This document shows, piece after piece, positions 23,395-34,551 of a stretch of 64,000 nucleotides of DNA; the stretch's first letter is position 1, and each line of letters opens with the position of its first letter. The position numbers and the translations under genes were made by a program. The DNA is taken from positions 1 through 64,000 of the forward strand of contig JNEN01001231.1 of assembly GCA_000697355.1 (NCBI GenBank), read 5' to 3'. Origin of the DNA: Syncephalastrum monosporum B8922. Lineage: Eukaryota; Mucoromycota; Mucoromycetes; Mucorales; Syncephalastraceae. The notes beneath the pieces were generated by a model. It was given only the letters and a program-made list of their open reading frames with translations. It had not been told where the DNA came from and ran no database searches.

Positions 23395-25492
23395 CTATAT
23401 GCCAAACTCTTCATAGCTCTTTAGCATCGCGAGTTTTCTCTGATAGAGTGTCTCCACCGTATCTAAACCAGACAGACAAAACATGAATACCCTGCCATGC
23501 GTGATCTCAACCTTCTCCATACCATGAAACTTTTTCGTTTTGTAGCCGGGGACGGTGTTACGCATCCCTACATACGTTGATTTCATCACCGTGGCCGATC
23601 TGTCGTTGTATGAGGATAAGCTTTCTATACAGTATCTTTTTACACGTACACTGGAAGATCTTCGTTCTGAAGGGATGCAAAGTCAATTTCTGACTCGTGG
23701 TTCCATTGCGTGGCGTTGCGAAGCCTGGTTCTGTTTAGCTATTATTGCGACTTCAAAAGGTTAACTTACTTGTCGAGCATCTTGACTTGAAGGGCCAGGT
23801 CCATCTTCTTTACGGTAGGTATGAGTCTATTACCTACGCGAAGCGCTTCTACTTTGCTACAGACGCATAATTATTTTCTGCAGCGTACATTGCCATAGTA
23901 TACTTACAAACGCTGTATAAGCTTATAGAGTGGCCACTTGCCATCAAAATCTTTGCTCACGTCCTGCCAAGGGATATCCTTTGGTGACTTGGCGATATGT
24001 TTCCGGATTGAATCTAGCAGCTTCTCTGTATCATCATCGGTCCATTTGGTATTGGCGTTCTCTAAGAATAGCATGAGTTGGAGAAGAAACATGGCACACA
24101 CACATTCTCTCTCTCTTTTCTCCTTCACTTACTTTGATGTTTTTCCAAGGTCATTAGAACGCGGTAACGTTCTCGGCATGCTCCTGAAGCGATATCCATT
24201 TGCTTGCTAATGAAAGCAAACTTGGAGCCATGCATAACCACAAGCCTATAAGAGTTTAGGTTATATACGCTATAGAAAGAAAAAACAAAACTAACTTCTT
24301 AAGCTCAGCGTCCAACTCCGGTGTCCAGTCCACGTTGTAGGCTTGTCTAGGTGAATACACGCGCTGAGCATGTCTTATGATTTGGAAGAGCGTACGATCT
24401 GGGAAGACGCGAGCTACAAGGGTTGCATTCAGTATATATATATATATCTCTATCTGTGCATATATATGCATGCGTGCTGTCCCAAAAAAAAAAAAAAAAA
24501 AAAGCATTGAACCATACCGACGTCTTGCCAGAATGTGATATTGTCGCCAGGCTGGGCATCCATCACTTGCTGCCGGAAACCTTCGAGATCCATGCCTCGT
24601 TTCTAACCCAAGATGAGCACGGAATACCTAGGTTAAAGGCGTCGCGCTTACCCTTGCCAGCTTCCTGACCCGTTTCTCCAGTCGTACACGCTCGGGTTCG
24701 TTGAAACGTGCGGTCGATATAGGCCAGTTGTTCTTTTTGGCTCTCTGGGTGGCATCCATCTGAAAACGTTCATGCCATGGATGCAACTTCCCGGTGTAGC
24801 CTTCGTCGTCTGAGTCAGAATCCGAGTCCGATATGAAAAAGTCATTGCTGACTTCGCGTCGATAGAAGCGTAGTGTCGAGTATTTTTCGGTTTCCTCCAT
24901 GTCGGCGTGTTTTCTTATGTGGATACGGTTGGCACCGTGGAGCTTCTTCTTCGTATTCGTCTTTTCAGTTTCGTCTTCGGTGGCGCTGGAGGAGGAAGAC
25001 GTCGAGGGTTTAGCTTCGGCCTAGTGCACGCACACAAACTTTAGAGATCCTGGCCATGGATGTGAAGGTTCGCTCCAGTCATTTTCCTACCTGTGATGGT
25101 GGACCGGTCTCGATCGCGTCTTCTTTGCCAGATTTGGACATTTCTGTCTCTCTCTTGCGCTTTTTACTCTTCTTCTCTTTGGTCTCCTTCTTGTCTTTCT
25201 TGTCTTTCTTGTCTTTTTTCTCCTTCTTGTCCTTCTTGTCCTTCTTCTTTTTCTTGTGCTCGTTGTCTTTCTCTCCGGTTGTGATCAGGGCAGGATCGTG
25301 TGAATGCGAATGTGAGTGTGAATCGGACTGAAATAGAACAAACTGTTAATCGATCGTCACCGGTTTCCAAACAACAAGCCTTATTACCTTGTGCTTCTTC
25401 CTCTCTTTGTGCTTTTTCTGTTCTTTCTTTCGCTTGCGTTCAATACCATCGGGTAACGATTTATGAGACGAGTTTTGATCCATAACGGTCAT
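23395..25492 (-). CDS. Reb1/TTF1-type Myb DNA-binding protein
   Basis: A gene of about ten exons reconstructed in frame. The N-terminal part is a Lys-rich basic region (repeated KKDKK and KEKK units) and an acidic SDSDSDSDDEG patch. The C-terminal half contains FWQDVARVFPDRTLFQIIRH, then Myb/SANT modules: VDWTPELDAELKRLV..HGSKFAFISKQM..ACRERYRVL and TKWTDDDTEKLLDSIRKHIA..IPWQDVSKDF..WPLYKLIQRL. This arrangement is that of Reb1/Nsi1 and animal TTF1, which bind rDNA terminators and stop RNA polymerase I or act as general regulatory factors. The start is Met at 25,492 (MTVMDQN) or 25,483. The last exons (TKKFH|DTVETLYQRKLAML) end at 23,395, 29 bp from the SNX4 stop. An intron holds a TA repeat and an A21/T21 run near 24,430-24,505. 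Confidence 0.75.
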
Positions 25493-26271
25493 GCCTGTTC
25501 GCTGTGGAAAGTGAAAAAAGGCTGTGTATACCGTCATGCGCCGCAATAAATTTCTGGCCACTTAGGAACTCAGGAAGATTTGACAACCTCTTGGGAACAG
25601 ATACTCGTTATACACATTCATTATATCTCTTGTGCTCTTGGACTCGAATTTCTCTCCCCTGTCTCCATTGAGTACTGAAAATTCAGCCTAAGACATTATA
25701 CGCATTGGATGAAGCATAGGATACGGGTTGGCGACGATGTATGTGACCACAACACGACCGTCGCTTCCCAAACATGTCTCATTTCATGCCATACTGTTTT
25801 TACATTTTTAGAATAGAACGGTTTTTATCTTGTAAGCTGTATCTACGTTGCTAAGATGGTACAAAAGACTTGCTATATCAGCGTCTGGATCAGATGCTGT
25901 TTCTGCCGCACGTTTAATTACAATTGAAAAACCAAAGACTTACAAAGAGAAAAGCTGAGGCATATACTGTATACGCCCATAAACTGTTAGAAAACACTGT
26001 GCCAGTCTCTGAAACTGGGTATCGAGACTATAAAATATGGGTATCCTTCTACTCAATATCCAGAGCTCAGCCTAAATGAACAACTCTGGGAAGTTTCTAA
26101 AAACAAGTTAAGCGCAACAGGTTTTGCAGGAAGATGCTTTCGGCGAAGAAGAATCTGGAGATCTCCAGCAGTAGAAAAAAGAACCACTCTGGAGCATTCG
26201 TTTTGCATTGATATAAGTAGGATAAATCTCGAGACAAAAGGCCACGTAATGGTCATCGATCGAGCGCAGTG
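25493..26271. other. Intergenic region, no gene recognised
   Basis: Short frames only. The stretch is AT-rich and lacks recognisable signals. Confidence 0.45.
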
Positions 26272-26860
26272 ATGAAATTGGATGAGAGTAGCGCCATTAC
26301 TGCAAAGGCGCTAAATCAGCCGGAGGCGGATGTGCCACGCGGGATCGAGAAATCGTCAGGGCCAGCGCTCTTCGTCTGCAATGTCATGCAATATCAAGCA
26401 TGCGCGACCGACAATGACCTGCTGACCTCGATTTCATTGACCCTGTGCAGCGCCAACTACTTCCATTTACGCTTGGTCAACGCGTAAATAAAACTCCTGT
26501 TCTTCTTCTTCTTTCGCTCTCGTCGCCCTGTCTGTTTAGGTGCTGGAATGCTCCTCAACACGGGTCTCAGCGTCGCCATCAAGAGACTGAGGACGCCAGC
26601 ATCCTCAACTTGTTCCTGAATACCTGGCTCTCTCTTGTTGCCGGCAACTCGGACGTTTCCTGCGAAGCAGGATTGGTAAATCATAAAGCTGTGCTGCATG
26701 TTCCCTTTCTCTTGTCTCACTGATGCGGCGGGTCCGTCTGTTGGCCGTTGCTACCAACTGCGCAATCACCCATCTTGGTGCCGTGCACTCGATTCGCACC
26801 TGTTCGCAGCCGGATGCTTCATGGAAGAGACAGTCTCACGCAGGGTACGCCAGGCAGTAA
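26272..26860 (+). CDS. Doubtful small gene, unknown function
   Basis: Two exons join well: 26,272-26,483 (MKLDESSAITAKALNQPEAD... to HLRLVNA) and 26,540-26,675 (CWNAPQHGSQRRHQETEDAS...SCEAGL), with a C/T-rich intron of 56 nt ending TGTTTAG. A third exon from about 26,811 would end at 26,860, giving roughly 130 residues. No domain is recognised. The short frames at 26,698-26,949 and 26,962-27,159 are alternatives for the 3' end and may mean that the gene is longer or decayed. Called mainly because the splice signals and frames agree; it could be a remnant. Confidence 0.25.
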
Positions 26861-28274
26861 AGCAAGGCAGCACCGAGCAATTTCGCTGTAAAAAAAGACA
26901 CCGTAGCCGGCATTACTTGTACATCCCGCTTGAGCTAAAGCAAGACTAGATCGACTGGATCATGACCCTACCACAAGATACCAATATCGGCGCTCACGCT
27001 ATGCGGGATTGGCAATCGCGGCAGCGACAACAACGCGGCCAAGATCCGCTGCTCCATATCCTGGACACATACCGGCCAGATACTGATGTTGCAGACTGGC
27101 AAAGGATCCCCCACCTAAGACAAGAAGCACTCAACAAGGTGGGGGTTCCAACTTCGTAGCACGCTGACTGCCGAGCAAAGGCCCCAATCTAAGGTGTACT
27201 AAAAGTTTTCTAAGTATATTTATAATAGCTATGATTAATAGATCAGAATAACGATTTTCCATGAAAAATCAGGATATGATTGTTCGATCAATGATGGCTC
27301 GTGCTTGCTGTCTGGCCGTATCGCTGGTCGTGGACCTGCTCATGCTCCGCACTCTCTGGGCAATCGTCTCTTCTTTCCAGGGCTTGTGCAGAGTGCCCTT
27401 AATCACGGTCGCGTGGTGGTACAGTTTATCCTACCGGGATACCAAGATACTCCTCGACACGACACGACTTCCATTCCTATAGCACGAAACCGACTTTGAG
27501 TGGCGAACGACATCGACATTGATTATAATGTGACATCATTCTTGAGCGTACGCGATATTGCTTCCTGGAAGCACTGTAGCTATGGATTTCACCATTCGCA
27601 TAAATTGTCATTTTTGCTTTTTACAAAAAAAAAAAAAAAAAAATGAAGGCGTGGCTGATTAAGCAAGATTCCTCCGCCCAAAGAACTCGGGCGTCCAAAT
27701 GACTGCCCAGCCCGCCTATTGATTCGTCTTTGTGTTTCATCGCCGAATGTCCGGTTGTTGAATAGCCAACCAAACTCTGTAAAAGCTTTCCACACCTTTT
27801 CTAATTATCGGACCTTGGTCTACGCAGAAAAAAAAAGATGTTCATGGTTTATTATGGCCTCGGCAACTTGTGGGTTAATGCATGATTGGACACCTCCCTC
27901 TGCCTGTTTCTTTTCCATCCTGCGTGTTCTTTTCGACATTTTGACATGTTGTCTTGATTTGTCAGAAATCTATGCCTTGTTAAACTCCGGATGTATGACT
28001 TTGGTAAATAAATAATTATTTCCCTCGAGCGCAGTAGAGATTTTAGGATCTGTCGCATGACAAGAGTGAGAACTTTGCTATTTTGTTCCGGCTCGTCAGG
28101 AAAGAAACAGACAGGTGTTTGTTGGATTTGTCAGACAGCCAAAAGCGGAGAGCCAGTCTCCACGAAGAGATTCCCGAGTCACGATCGCGCCATTCCGGAC
28201 CCAGCTGGCAAAACAAAATTAAGGCCCTGCCGCGATTTCACCATTGTTTCTTCCACAACACTTCGCTTATCATC
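26861..28274. other. Intergenic region upstream of GCLM
   Basis: Frames at 26,962-27,159 and 27,305-27,499 have some coding-like text (for example ILDTYRPDTDVADWQRIPHL) but no recognisable family and no connecting exons. An A19 run lies near 27,625-27,643. The last 200 bases are the probable GCLM promoter and 5' UTR. Confidence 0.4.
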
Positions 28275-29230
28275 ATGCCAGCCCAGGCGATACCCACTCT
28301 CCTCCATCTGCCATCCTTTGATACAGTTAAGCTCTATACGGGTAACTTGATGCGCTCGGGTATGCCCGGCAGAGCACATAAAAAATCAAACACAGAGGTA
28401 ATTCTGGAAAAGAAAGAAAAAAAATTGTCTGGTGGAAAACTGACTGACATTATGTAGCTTCTCCACGCACTCGATACCACGCTCACACAGGCACTCAACA
28501 CACCCTCGCTCGACTATGACAGCCATGACCGAGCATTGCAGATACCCCGCCATCCAGTGGCCAAGATCAAAGCGGACGACCGAGCCGATGTGGAAGTGAC
28601 GGCGAAGGTGTTCTTGCTTCATGATGAAGTATACCCCGACGAAGCCTTGCACACCCTCCGCACTGCGCTGGATATCCAGACAGTTGATACCGTCCTAGTA
28701 GCAACACAGCAGAAACAACGAGAAGAAACGTGGCAAGCGTTGGAATCAGGCGTCACACAAGGACAGATAGGGCGGTGGGGCGTCGTGAATTTCTCGCAGG
28801 AGGATCTGGAGGCTCTGCTGAATAAGCAAAAGGCAAGGCCAGCCATGAACCAAATTCGTGTTGCCACGCCCGAGCTTATGGAGACGGCCAAACGTCACGG
28901 CATTGAATTATTGCATAACAATGACGGAGATGGTAATATGCATATCTTCCAATGTTTACCGATGCTCATCATTATATATATACACAAAATTGTTGTGTGC
29001 TTTCCGTTCTAGATCTGGTCAACACATCAGCCTTGACAAAGTTGCTTGCAGATCACGGCGTCGTCAAGGGGACCCGCGCCGTGCCGCGCTGGGTCGTCAA
29101 GTACCACGTCTTTGTACGGTGCCGTGGTGTCGTCGCTAATAAGGGGTAAGTGGAGCGAGGATCTTTTGAAACGGTTCAAGGAGACTGACATGCGCAAAGT
29201 TACATAGTCGTAGGGGACGTCTTGGCGTAA
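28275..29230 (+). CDS. Glutamate-cysteine ligase regulatory (modifier) subunit
   Basis: Four exons join in frame. The product starts MPAQAIPTLLHLPSFDTVKL, then YTGNLMRSG, the conserved N-terminal block of GCLM (GCS light chain). Exon 2 gives LLHALDTTLTQAL, VEVTAKVFLLHDE, LRTALDIQTVDTVLVATQ, IGRWGVVNFSQEDLEALL, RVATPELMETAKRHGIELL and HNNDGD. Exon 3 gives DLVNTSALTKLLADHGV and WVVKYHVFVRCRGVVANKG, and exon 4 YIVVGDVLA. It has an aldo-keto-reductase-like fold without catalytic function and would bind the catalytic subunit (Gcs1) to raise its affinity for glutamate in glutathione synthesis in the cytosol. The frame is open further upstream (to 28,083), but that text does not look like the family, so the Met at 28,275 was chosen. 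Confidence 0.88.
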
Positions 29231-29463
29231 ATATCGTCATTTAATCGAGCCCGCACTGAGTCTCACTGTTCCACATATATACACTCGCACACATACACAT
29301 TGCCTTGCCATCTTACATATAAATACGCTACCATACAACGCACACGCACATATATACATCGCTTTTTGCATCATTTGTCCTTTGAATACACGTCCTTATT
29401 ATCCAAGACAAATCACATCGCAGTTGGCTGTCGACAACTGATCTCAAGTGTAGATCAATTCCC

Positions 29464-30171
29464 ATGATACATATTCCACCCGCCGAGCATTCAGTCCCCC
29501 CTTGCTTCCCCCGGACACCGAACCTTCCATTTTTCTATATCGTACGCCACGACATCCAAATTTTGGGTCCAGATGGTAAAAGCTCAGGGATCAGCGCGCG
29601 CGACATGCTCATGAGGGTATCGAAAGGCATTAGAAAAACCTTCACCATGCTGCGCACCGCGGGTCCCTCAAAGCAAGCAAAGCGCAAACACAATCTTTGT
29701 GCAACCATTGGCATCTTTCGAGGAAAATCTCAATATACATAGAGCATCAGATATATCTACCACAAACGATGTTTTCTCGAGACTAGCGGTCCTTGGGAAG
29801 CTCCTGGACCCTGGCTGCCATTTCTTGGCGCTCAAAGGGAAAAAAGAATTTCTCGCATATGCACGCTTTGAACAACAAACGAAGCGTGCCGTCAAGAACA
29901 CACCCAGAGACTCTCCCCGGGACTTTGTTGATGGCTAAGCCTTCCTAATTGGGACGCCACTGCCCAAAAGCAGAAAGGCCACGACGCATATACTTTTGTT
30001 GACACTCTCGAGTCGAGTCGCGAAAGACAATCGCGTCTTGCCGTCGCAGGCCCCACTAGACCAGCCGACGCTTCTTCAAGGAAGTTATGGGAGAATCACC
30101 CCGATAAGGCCAAGACTTTCGCAGCGTGTTTTATCGATACCCCTGACAGTAGAAGCATTACGTCTTGTTAA
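29464..30171 (+). pseudogene. Decayed ORF in three frames, family unknown
   Basis: Coding-like text runs through three adjoining segments in frames 1, 2 and 1. The first, about 29,530-29,690, gives HDIQILGPDGKSSG and MLMRVSKGIRKTFTMLR. The second, 29,699-29,938, gives DVFSRLAVLGKLLDPGCHF and EFLAYARFEQQTKRAVKNTP. The third, 29,941-30,171, gives WDATAQKQKGHDAYTFVDTL and SSRKLWENHPDKAKTFAACF. No intron signals explain the frame changes, so this looks like an ancestral protein broken by indels. The family is not recognised; a mobile-element gene or a lineage-specific multicopy gene are the likely sources. Confidence 0.35.
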
Positions 30172-30703
30172 GGAGCATACCAATGTGAAGCTTCTTTTTC
30201 TCTTTGCTCACTATTTACCGCACTCGTAATTAGCAGTGATCTTCTCTTACAACTGTAACAATAATAATAGTCGCTCATCCGAATAATTACCGATATAAAT
30301 CAAACATATATATATATTGTTATTCTCGTTTTTGCCTTGGACCCATCTCTGTGGCCAAGCCCCGCTTCTTCGGTGCATAATTATTTAGCTGTGATTGCAT
30401 ACGCTTGCATCCGAAGAGCACTGACGAGTGCAAGACGACATGCGTGGATATTAAAGACGGGGCCAGCCAAGACCTCTAAGGAGCCTTCAGGGGGAGGATC
30501 CGCGGAAAACCCTTTCGTTCCATGCCGCCTGGTCGTACCCCTTTGTATACTCGCCACTATTGCTTGTTTGAGTAAGCAGCATATAGCTGCATCCCCGTCA
30601 ATGCCTCAACGCCTTCATTTCTGCTTGCAGATTAAATATAAAAGAGCACGTATCTCGAGTCATCAATTCTGCTCCTCATAATATTTCTTATAGCTACAAC
30701 GAC
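30172..30703. other. Promoter region of isocitrate lyase
   Basis: No gene is seen. A short TA repeat lies at about 30,306-30,318. The stretch ends in a TATA box at 30,637 and the ICL start. Confidence 0.5.
30637..30644 (+). promoter_or_regulatory. TATA box of the isocitrate lyase gene
   Basis: TATAAAAG lies 60-67 bases upstream of the isocitrate lyase ATG. The position and perfect match fit a TATA-driven, strongly regulated gene, as expected for a glyoxylate enzyme. Confidence 0.6.
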
Positions 30704-32361
30704 ATGGTTTTCCAGGATACCGAAGAACTCGCCTTCCAGCAAGAAGTGGAGCAAGTCAAGCAGTGGTGGCAGTCGCCCCGTTTCAAGCTCGTCAAGCGCC
30801 CTTACACCGCCGAGCAGATCGTCTCGAAGCGTGGCACGATGCCCACTGAGTACCGCTCCAATGTAATGGGCAAGAAGCTCTGGGACATTCTCCAGCGCAA
30901 CAAGGCGACTGGCGAGACGAGCCACACCTTTGGTGCCCTTGACCCCGTCCAGATCACGCAGATGGCACCGCATCTTGACACGGTGTAAGTATAAAAGAGG
31001 TTCGCAGAAGCAAAGGAGAAAAGGAGAGCTCACACTCGATTAGGTACGTGAGCGGCTGGCAGTGCTCCTCGACGGCGTCGACCAGCAACGAACCCGGTCC
31101 TGACCTTGCCGACTACCCGATGGACACCGTCCCCAACAAAGTCGAGCACCTCTTCTTTGCCCAGCTTTTCCACGACCGCAAGCAACGCGAGGCCCGTCTG
31201 GCCATGTCGCCGCAAGAGCGCGCCAAGACGCCCAAGATTGACTACATGCGTCCCATGATCGCTGACGCTGATACCGGCCACGGTGGTATCACGGCCGTGA
31301 TGAAGCTGACCAAGATGTTTGTCGAGCGTGGTGCGGCCGGCATCCACGTGGAAGACCAGAGCCCTGCCACGAAGAAGTGCGGCCACATGGCCGGCAAGGT
31401 CCTTGTGCCTGTGGGCGAGCACATCAACCGCCTGGTGGCGATTCGCGTGCAGTACGACATCATGGGCGTCGAGAACATTGTGGTGGCGCGTACCGACGCG
31501 GAGGCGGCAACGCTCATCACGAGCAACGTCGACCCGCGCGACCACGAGTTTGTCGTGGGCGCCACGAACCCGCACCTGCAGCCGCTGGCGCAGGTCATGA
31601 GTGAGGCCGAGGCGCGTGGCAAGAACGGCGCGGAGCTGCAAGCCATCGAGGATGCCTGGATCGCCGAGGCGGGCCTGAAGAAGTTCGGCACCGCTGTGGC
31701 CGAGAAGCTGCAGCCTGCACAGCGCGCACGCTTCCTCGAAGCGATCCGCTTCAAGTCCAACGCCGAGGCGCGTGCCATCGCCAAGCAGCAGTATGGCGTC
31801 GACATCTTCTGGGACTGGGACTTGCCCCGTGTGCGTGAGGGCCACTACCGCTACGAGGGCGGCACCGAGGCCGCTATATCGCGCGCGATCGCCTACTCGT
31901 CGTACGCTGACATGCTCTGGATGGAGACCAAGAAGCCGGTCCTGTCCCAGGCCGAGCAATTCGCCAAGGGTGTCCTCGCCGCCGCGCCTCAGACGCTGCT
32001 CTGCTACAACCTCTCGCCTTCGTTCAACTGGGACGCAGCTGGCCTGAACGACCACGACATGGGCACCTTCATCCGCAAGCTCGGCGAGCTCGGCTTCGTC
32101 TGGCAGTTCATCACCTTGGGCGGTCTTCACGCCAATGCGCTCGCATCGTCCACGTTCGCCAAGAGCTTCAAGGAGCAGGGTATGCTGGGTTATGTGAACA
32201 ACGTCCAGCGCAAGGAGCGTGAGTTTGGTGTGGATGTGTTGCAGCACCAAAAGTGGTCGGGCGCCAACTATGTCGACGAGCTCATGAAGACGGTGACGGG
32301 TGGTGTGGCCGCTACGGCTGCGATGGGCAAAGGTGTCACTGAGGATCAGTTCTCAAAATAA
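30704..32361 (+). CDS. ICL1: Isocitrate lyase
   Basis: Two exons; the intron runs from 30,987 to about 31,044 and joins DTV to YVSGWQCSS. The product splits isocitrate to glyoxylate and succinate in the glyoxylate cycle. Evidence: [41 protein letters not shown] with the KKCGHM active-site signature, [27 protein letters not shown] and SPSFNWD. About 530 residues, normal for the fungal/plant type with the long insertion. The C-terminus ends DQFSK, which is not a canonical PTS1 (SKL-type), so peroxisomal import by PTS1 is not supported. A TATA box lies 60 bp upstream. It is convergent with the deaminase gene. Confidence 0.97.
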
Positions 32362-32762
32362 GCATGTACTAGTAGTCTAATACTTAACCACACATACACA
32401 CTCGCACACACACACACAAACACACACACACAAACACACGCTTCCTTTGCGTGTCTTCCATGTCTTCTCTTTTTATTTTTCATAAAGCATATCGCACATG
32501 AAAGCAATTTCTCTACAAACATACTGCATGCAGGTCGTTGTAAGCTTTTGTTTGGGACGCGTGGACGATGATATGGCTGATATGCCCCTTTCAACTCCTT
32601 ACCAACACACCTGCAATTTCCTTGTGCAGATCAACGTTGTCTATATCGTTCCAACGAGTAAATCAGACCCCTTTCATAATACACCCCTGACCATGGTGAT
32701 GTCTCCTTCATTCAAATATACAGTTGTCCTATCTCGATATACTGCTTCTGTCATTAATTACA
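32362..32762. repeat. ICL 3' flank with CA-rich microsatellite
   Basis: The stretch from about 32,388 to 32,445 is an imperfect CA repeat with CAAA interruptions. The rest is the shared 3' flank of two convergent genes; no gene is seen. Confidence 0.6.
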
Positions 32763-33227
32763 TTATTGCTTATCGAGAATATGACGGTTGGGCTTCAAGC
32801 AGGCCTCCTCCACACCAGGGACAAAGACGACTTCAATGCCAGCCTGACGCAACTGGTCCAAGCCGGTACACTGAGCGACGAGATTGGGGGGTTCGCGCAC
32901 GCCGACAACGACGCGTGCGACTTGGGCTTCCAGCAGCCGGCTTGTGCAAGGGCGGTTTCCTGACAGGCGTTCGGAACAGGGCTCCATGGTGGTGTACATG
33001 GTGGCACCGTGTGCAGAGCGCGCGTCTTGCAGTTTGGCAAGCGCGCATTCCTCAGCATGCGTGTTGCCTGGCAATTCACGCGAGAAGCCGGTGGTGACCG
33101 TGCCGTCGGTGGTGACCAGCACAGCGCCGACACAGTAGGCCTGAGGGGCGGGGATGGACTGCTCCGCGCATTGAATGGCTTGCTCCATGTAAGCGCGATC
33201 GCGCGGGTCGTGCGTGGGTGTGGTCAT
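32763..33227 (-). CDS. Rib2-type zinc deaminase, stand-alone
   Basis: An intronless frame of 154 residues starting MTTPTHDPRDRAYMEQAIQC. It is a cytidine/deoxycytidylate deaminase-fold enzyme: VGAVLVTTDG, NTHAEECAL (HAE, zinc ligand and catalytic Glu) and TMEPCSERLSGNRPC (the two Cys ligands, nine residues apart). The PC-x9-C form with SGNRPC is that of the deaminase domain of fungal Rib2 (DRAP deaminase, riboflavin synthesis) rather than the PC-x2-C of dCMP or cytidine deaminases. In yeast Rib2 this domain follows a pseudouridine-synthase domain, which is absent here. Cytosolic action is likely. It shares a 198-bp divergent promoter with the Sel1 gene. Confidence 0.72.
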   Translation of the reverse strand: MTTPTHDPRDRAYMEQAIQCAEQSIPAPQAYCVGAVLVTTDGTVTTGFSRELPGNTHAEECALAKLQDARSAHGATMYTTMEPCSERLSGNRPCTSRLLEAQVARVVVGVREPPNLVAQCTGLDQLRQAGIEVVFVPGVEEACLKPNRHILDKQ

Positions 33228-33425
33228 AATGTACGAAAAAGGAAATAGGATAGAGAGCGAAAAGAAAAAAATGATTGCGGTTACACCAAATGGAAGATGG
33301 GCGACCTGGCCATGTCCATTCTTAGTGATTTCGTGGTCCCGACCTTGGCACAGGTGTGCTTTTTTTTGGCTCTCGCTCTTTTTCTTTTTCATCTGTTTCC
33401 TTTTTATACCTTTAAAGTACTCACC

Positions 33426-34551
33426 ATGCTCAAACGGTTGCATCTCGGGCAAAAGCGAGGCAGTGCGGATTTCGACTCGGATGCGTCGTCCGGGTCGTCT
33501 ATTCTGTCCAGCAGTGCGTCTCTTATGGTGTCTTCGCCTACATCACCCACAGTGCGGCCAGGGTAAGTCTATACTCATTGATCTGTATAGATCGGATCTG
33601 CTCACGTGCAATGAGTCTGTAGACCGCCACTGATACGAGCCTATTCTACCAATACCCTTCATGTATGGAGACAGAAACAGAAAGAAAACAATAGGCCGCA
33701 TTGATTAATTAATGGAGCTTACTCTGGCTTTGAATCATCGTCATAGGATCTCGCTGACCTTCACAAGCAGAGTCGGGGCCCTCGCGCCACAGCACGTAAG
33801 CATATCATCACACTCGTCAACGCCTATTGCTCACTCGATCCTCTCTGGTCCAGAGCAGGGAAAAGGGCGGCCACGGTCAACAGCAGACCCTGCGCCCGTG
33901 CTACGTCGCGCAGACTCGACCATCACCAGGCAGCAAACGGTCCTGGCCGCACGACCTTCCTGCGCCATTATCGAGGAAACCGCCCGCGTCTTTTCAACCC
34001 TCCAGCCTGACAGCCCGGAAGACCAAGAGCTCCATGCCTGGGTCGAGCAGGGCATTCGCGCCCATGAACGCGGCGACATTGAGATGGCGACCGATTACTT
34101 TCGACGCGCCGCGACGTCCACCCATTCACAGACCCACCCGCAGCCGCTCGCCCACTTTTTATATGGCATCTCCTTGCGTCATGGCTGGGGCTGTCGACCG
34201 AACGAGCGGCTCGCGTTCCAGTACCTGCAAAAATCAGCCGAGTTGGCGTTGGTCGGCATAGAAGAACAATCCGAGCGGAAAGGCGAGCTGGTGATGGCAA
34301 TTTATGAGCTGGCTGTCTCGTTCTCGCATGGCTGGGGCGTCCTCAAGTCAAAAGAAACCGCCGTGTTCTTCTACAAAGTCGCAGCCGATCTGGGAGACCC
34401 GGACGCGCAAAATGATCTCGCGCATTGCTACAAAAGTGGATTCGGCGCGAAAAAAGACATGCGTCTTGCGGCGCACTATTATCGTCTCGCGGAAGCCCAG
34501 GGACGTGGCATTGTAGGCAATTCGTGGATCCATAAGGACAAGTACAAATAG
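33426..34551 (+). CDS. Sel1-repeat protein (Dsf2-like)
   Basis: Two exons: 33,426-33,562 and 33,771-34,551, joined across a GG|GTAAGT donor and an AAGCAG acceptor in the same frame. The first 130 residues are Ser-rich and disordered (MLKRLHLGQKRGS...). The C-terminal half has Sel1-like repeats: ERGDIEMATDYFRRAATS, PLAHFLYGISLRHGWGC, AFQYLQKSAELA, AIYELAVSFSHGWGVLKSKE, FFYKVAADLGDPDAQNDLAH, CYKSGFGAKKDMRLAAHYY and RLAEAQGRG, ending GNSWIHKDKYK. This C-terminal signature resembles fungal Dsf2-type proteins of unknown precise role; Sel1 repeats usually mediate protein assembly. Upstream in-frame Mets exist from 33,297, but that text is hydrophobic and UTR-like. Confidence 0.78.

Noticed and set aside
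31030..32250. Minus-strand frame of 406 codons
   Set aside because: Antisense shadow of isocitrate lyase caused by GC-rich codon use; no domain.
32390..32445. Regular CA-rich repeat, considered as a CRISPR-like or tandem array
   Set aside because: It is a simple imperfect microsatellite without spacers; CRISPR arrays are not expected in a fungal nuclear genome.
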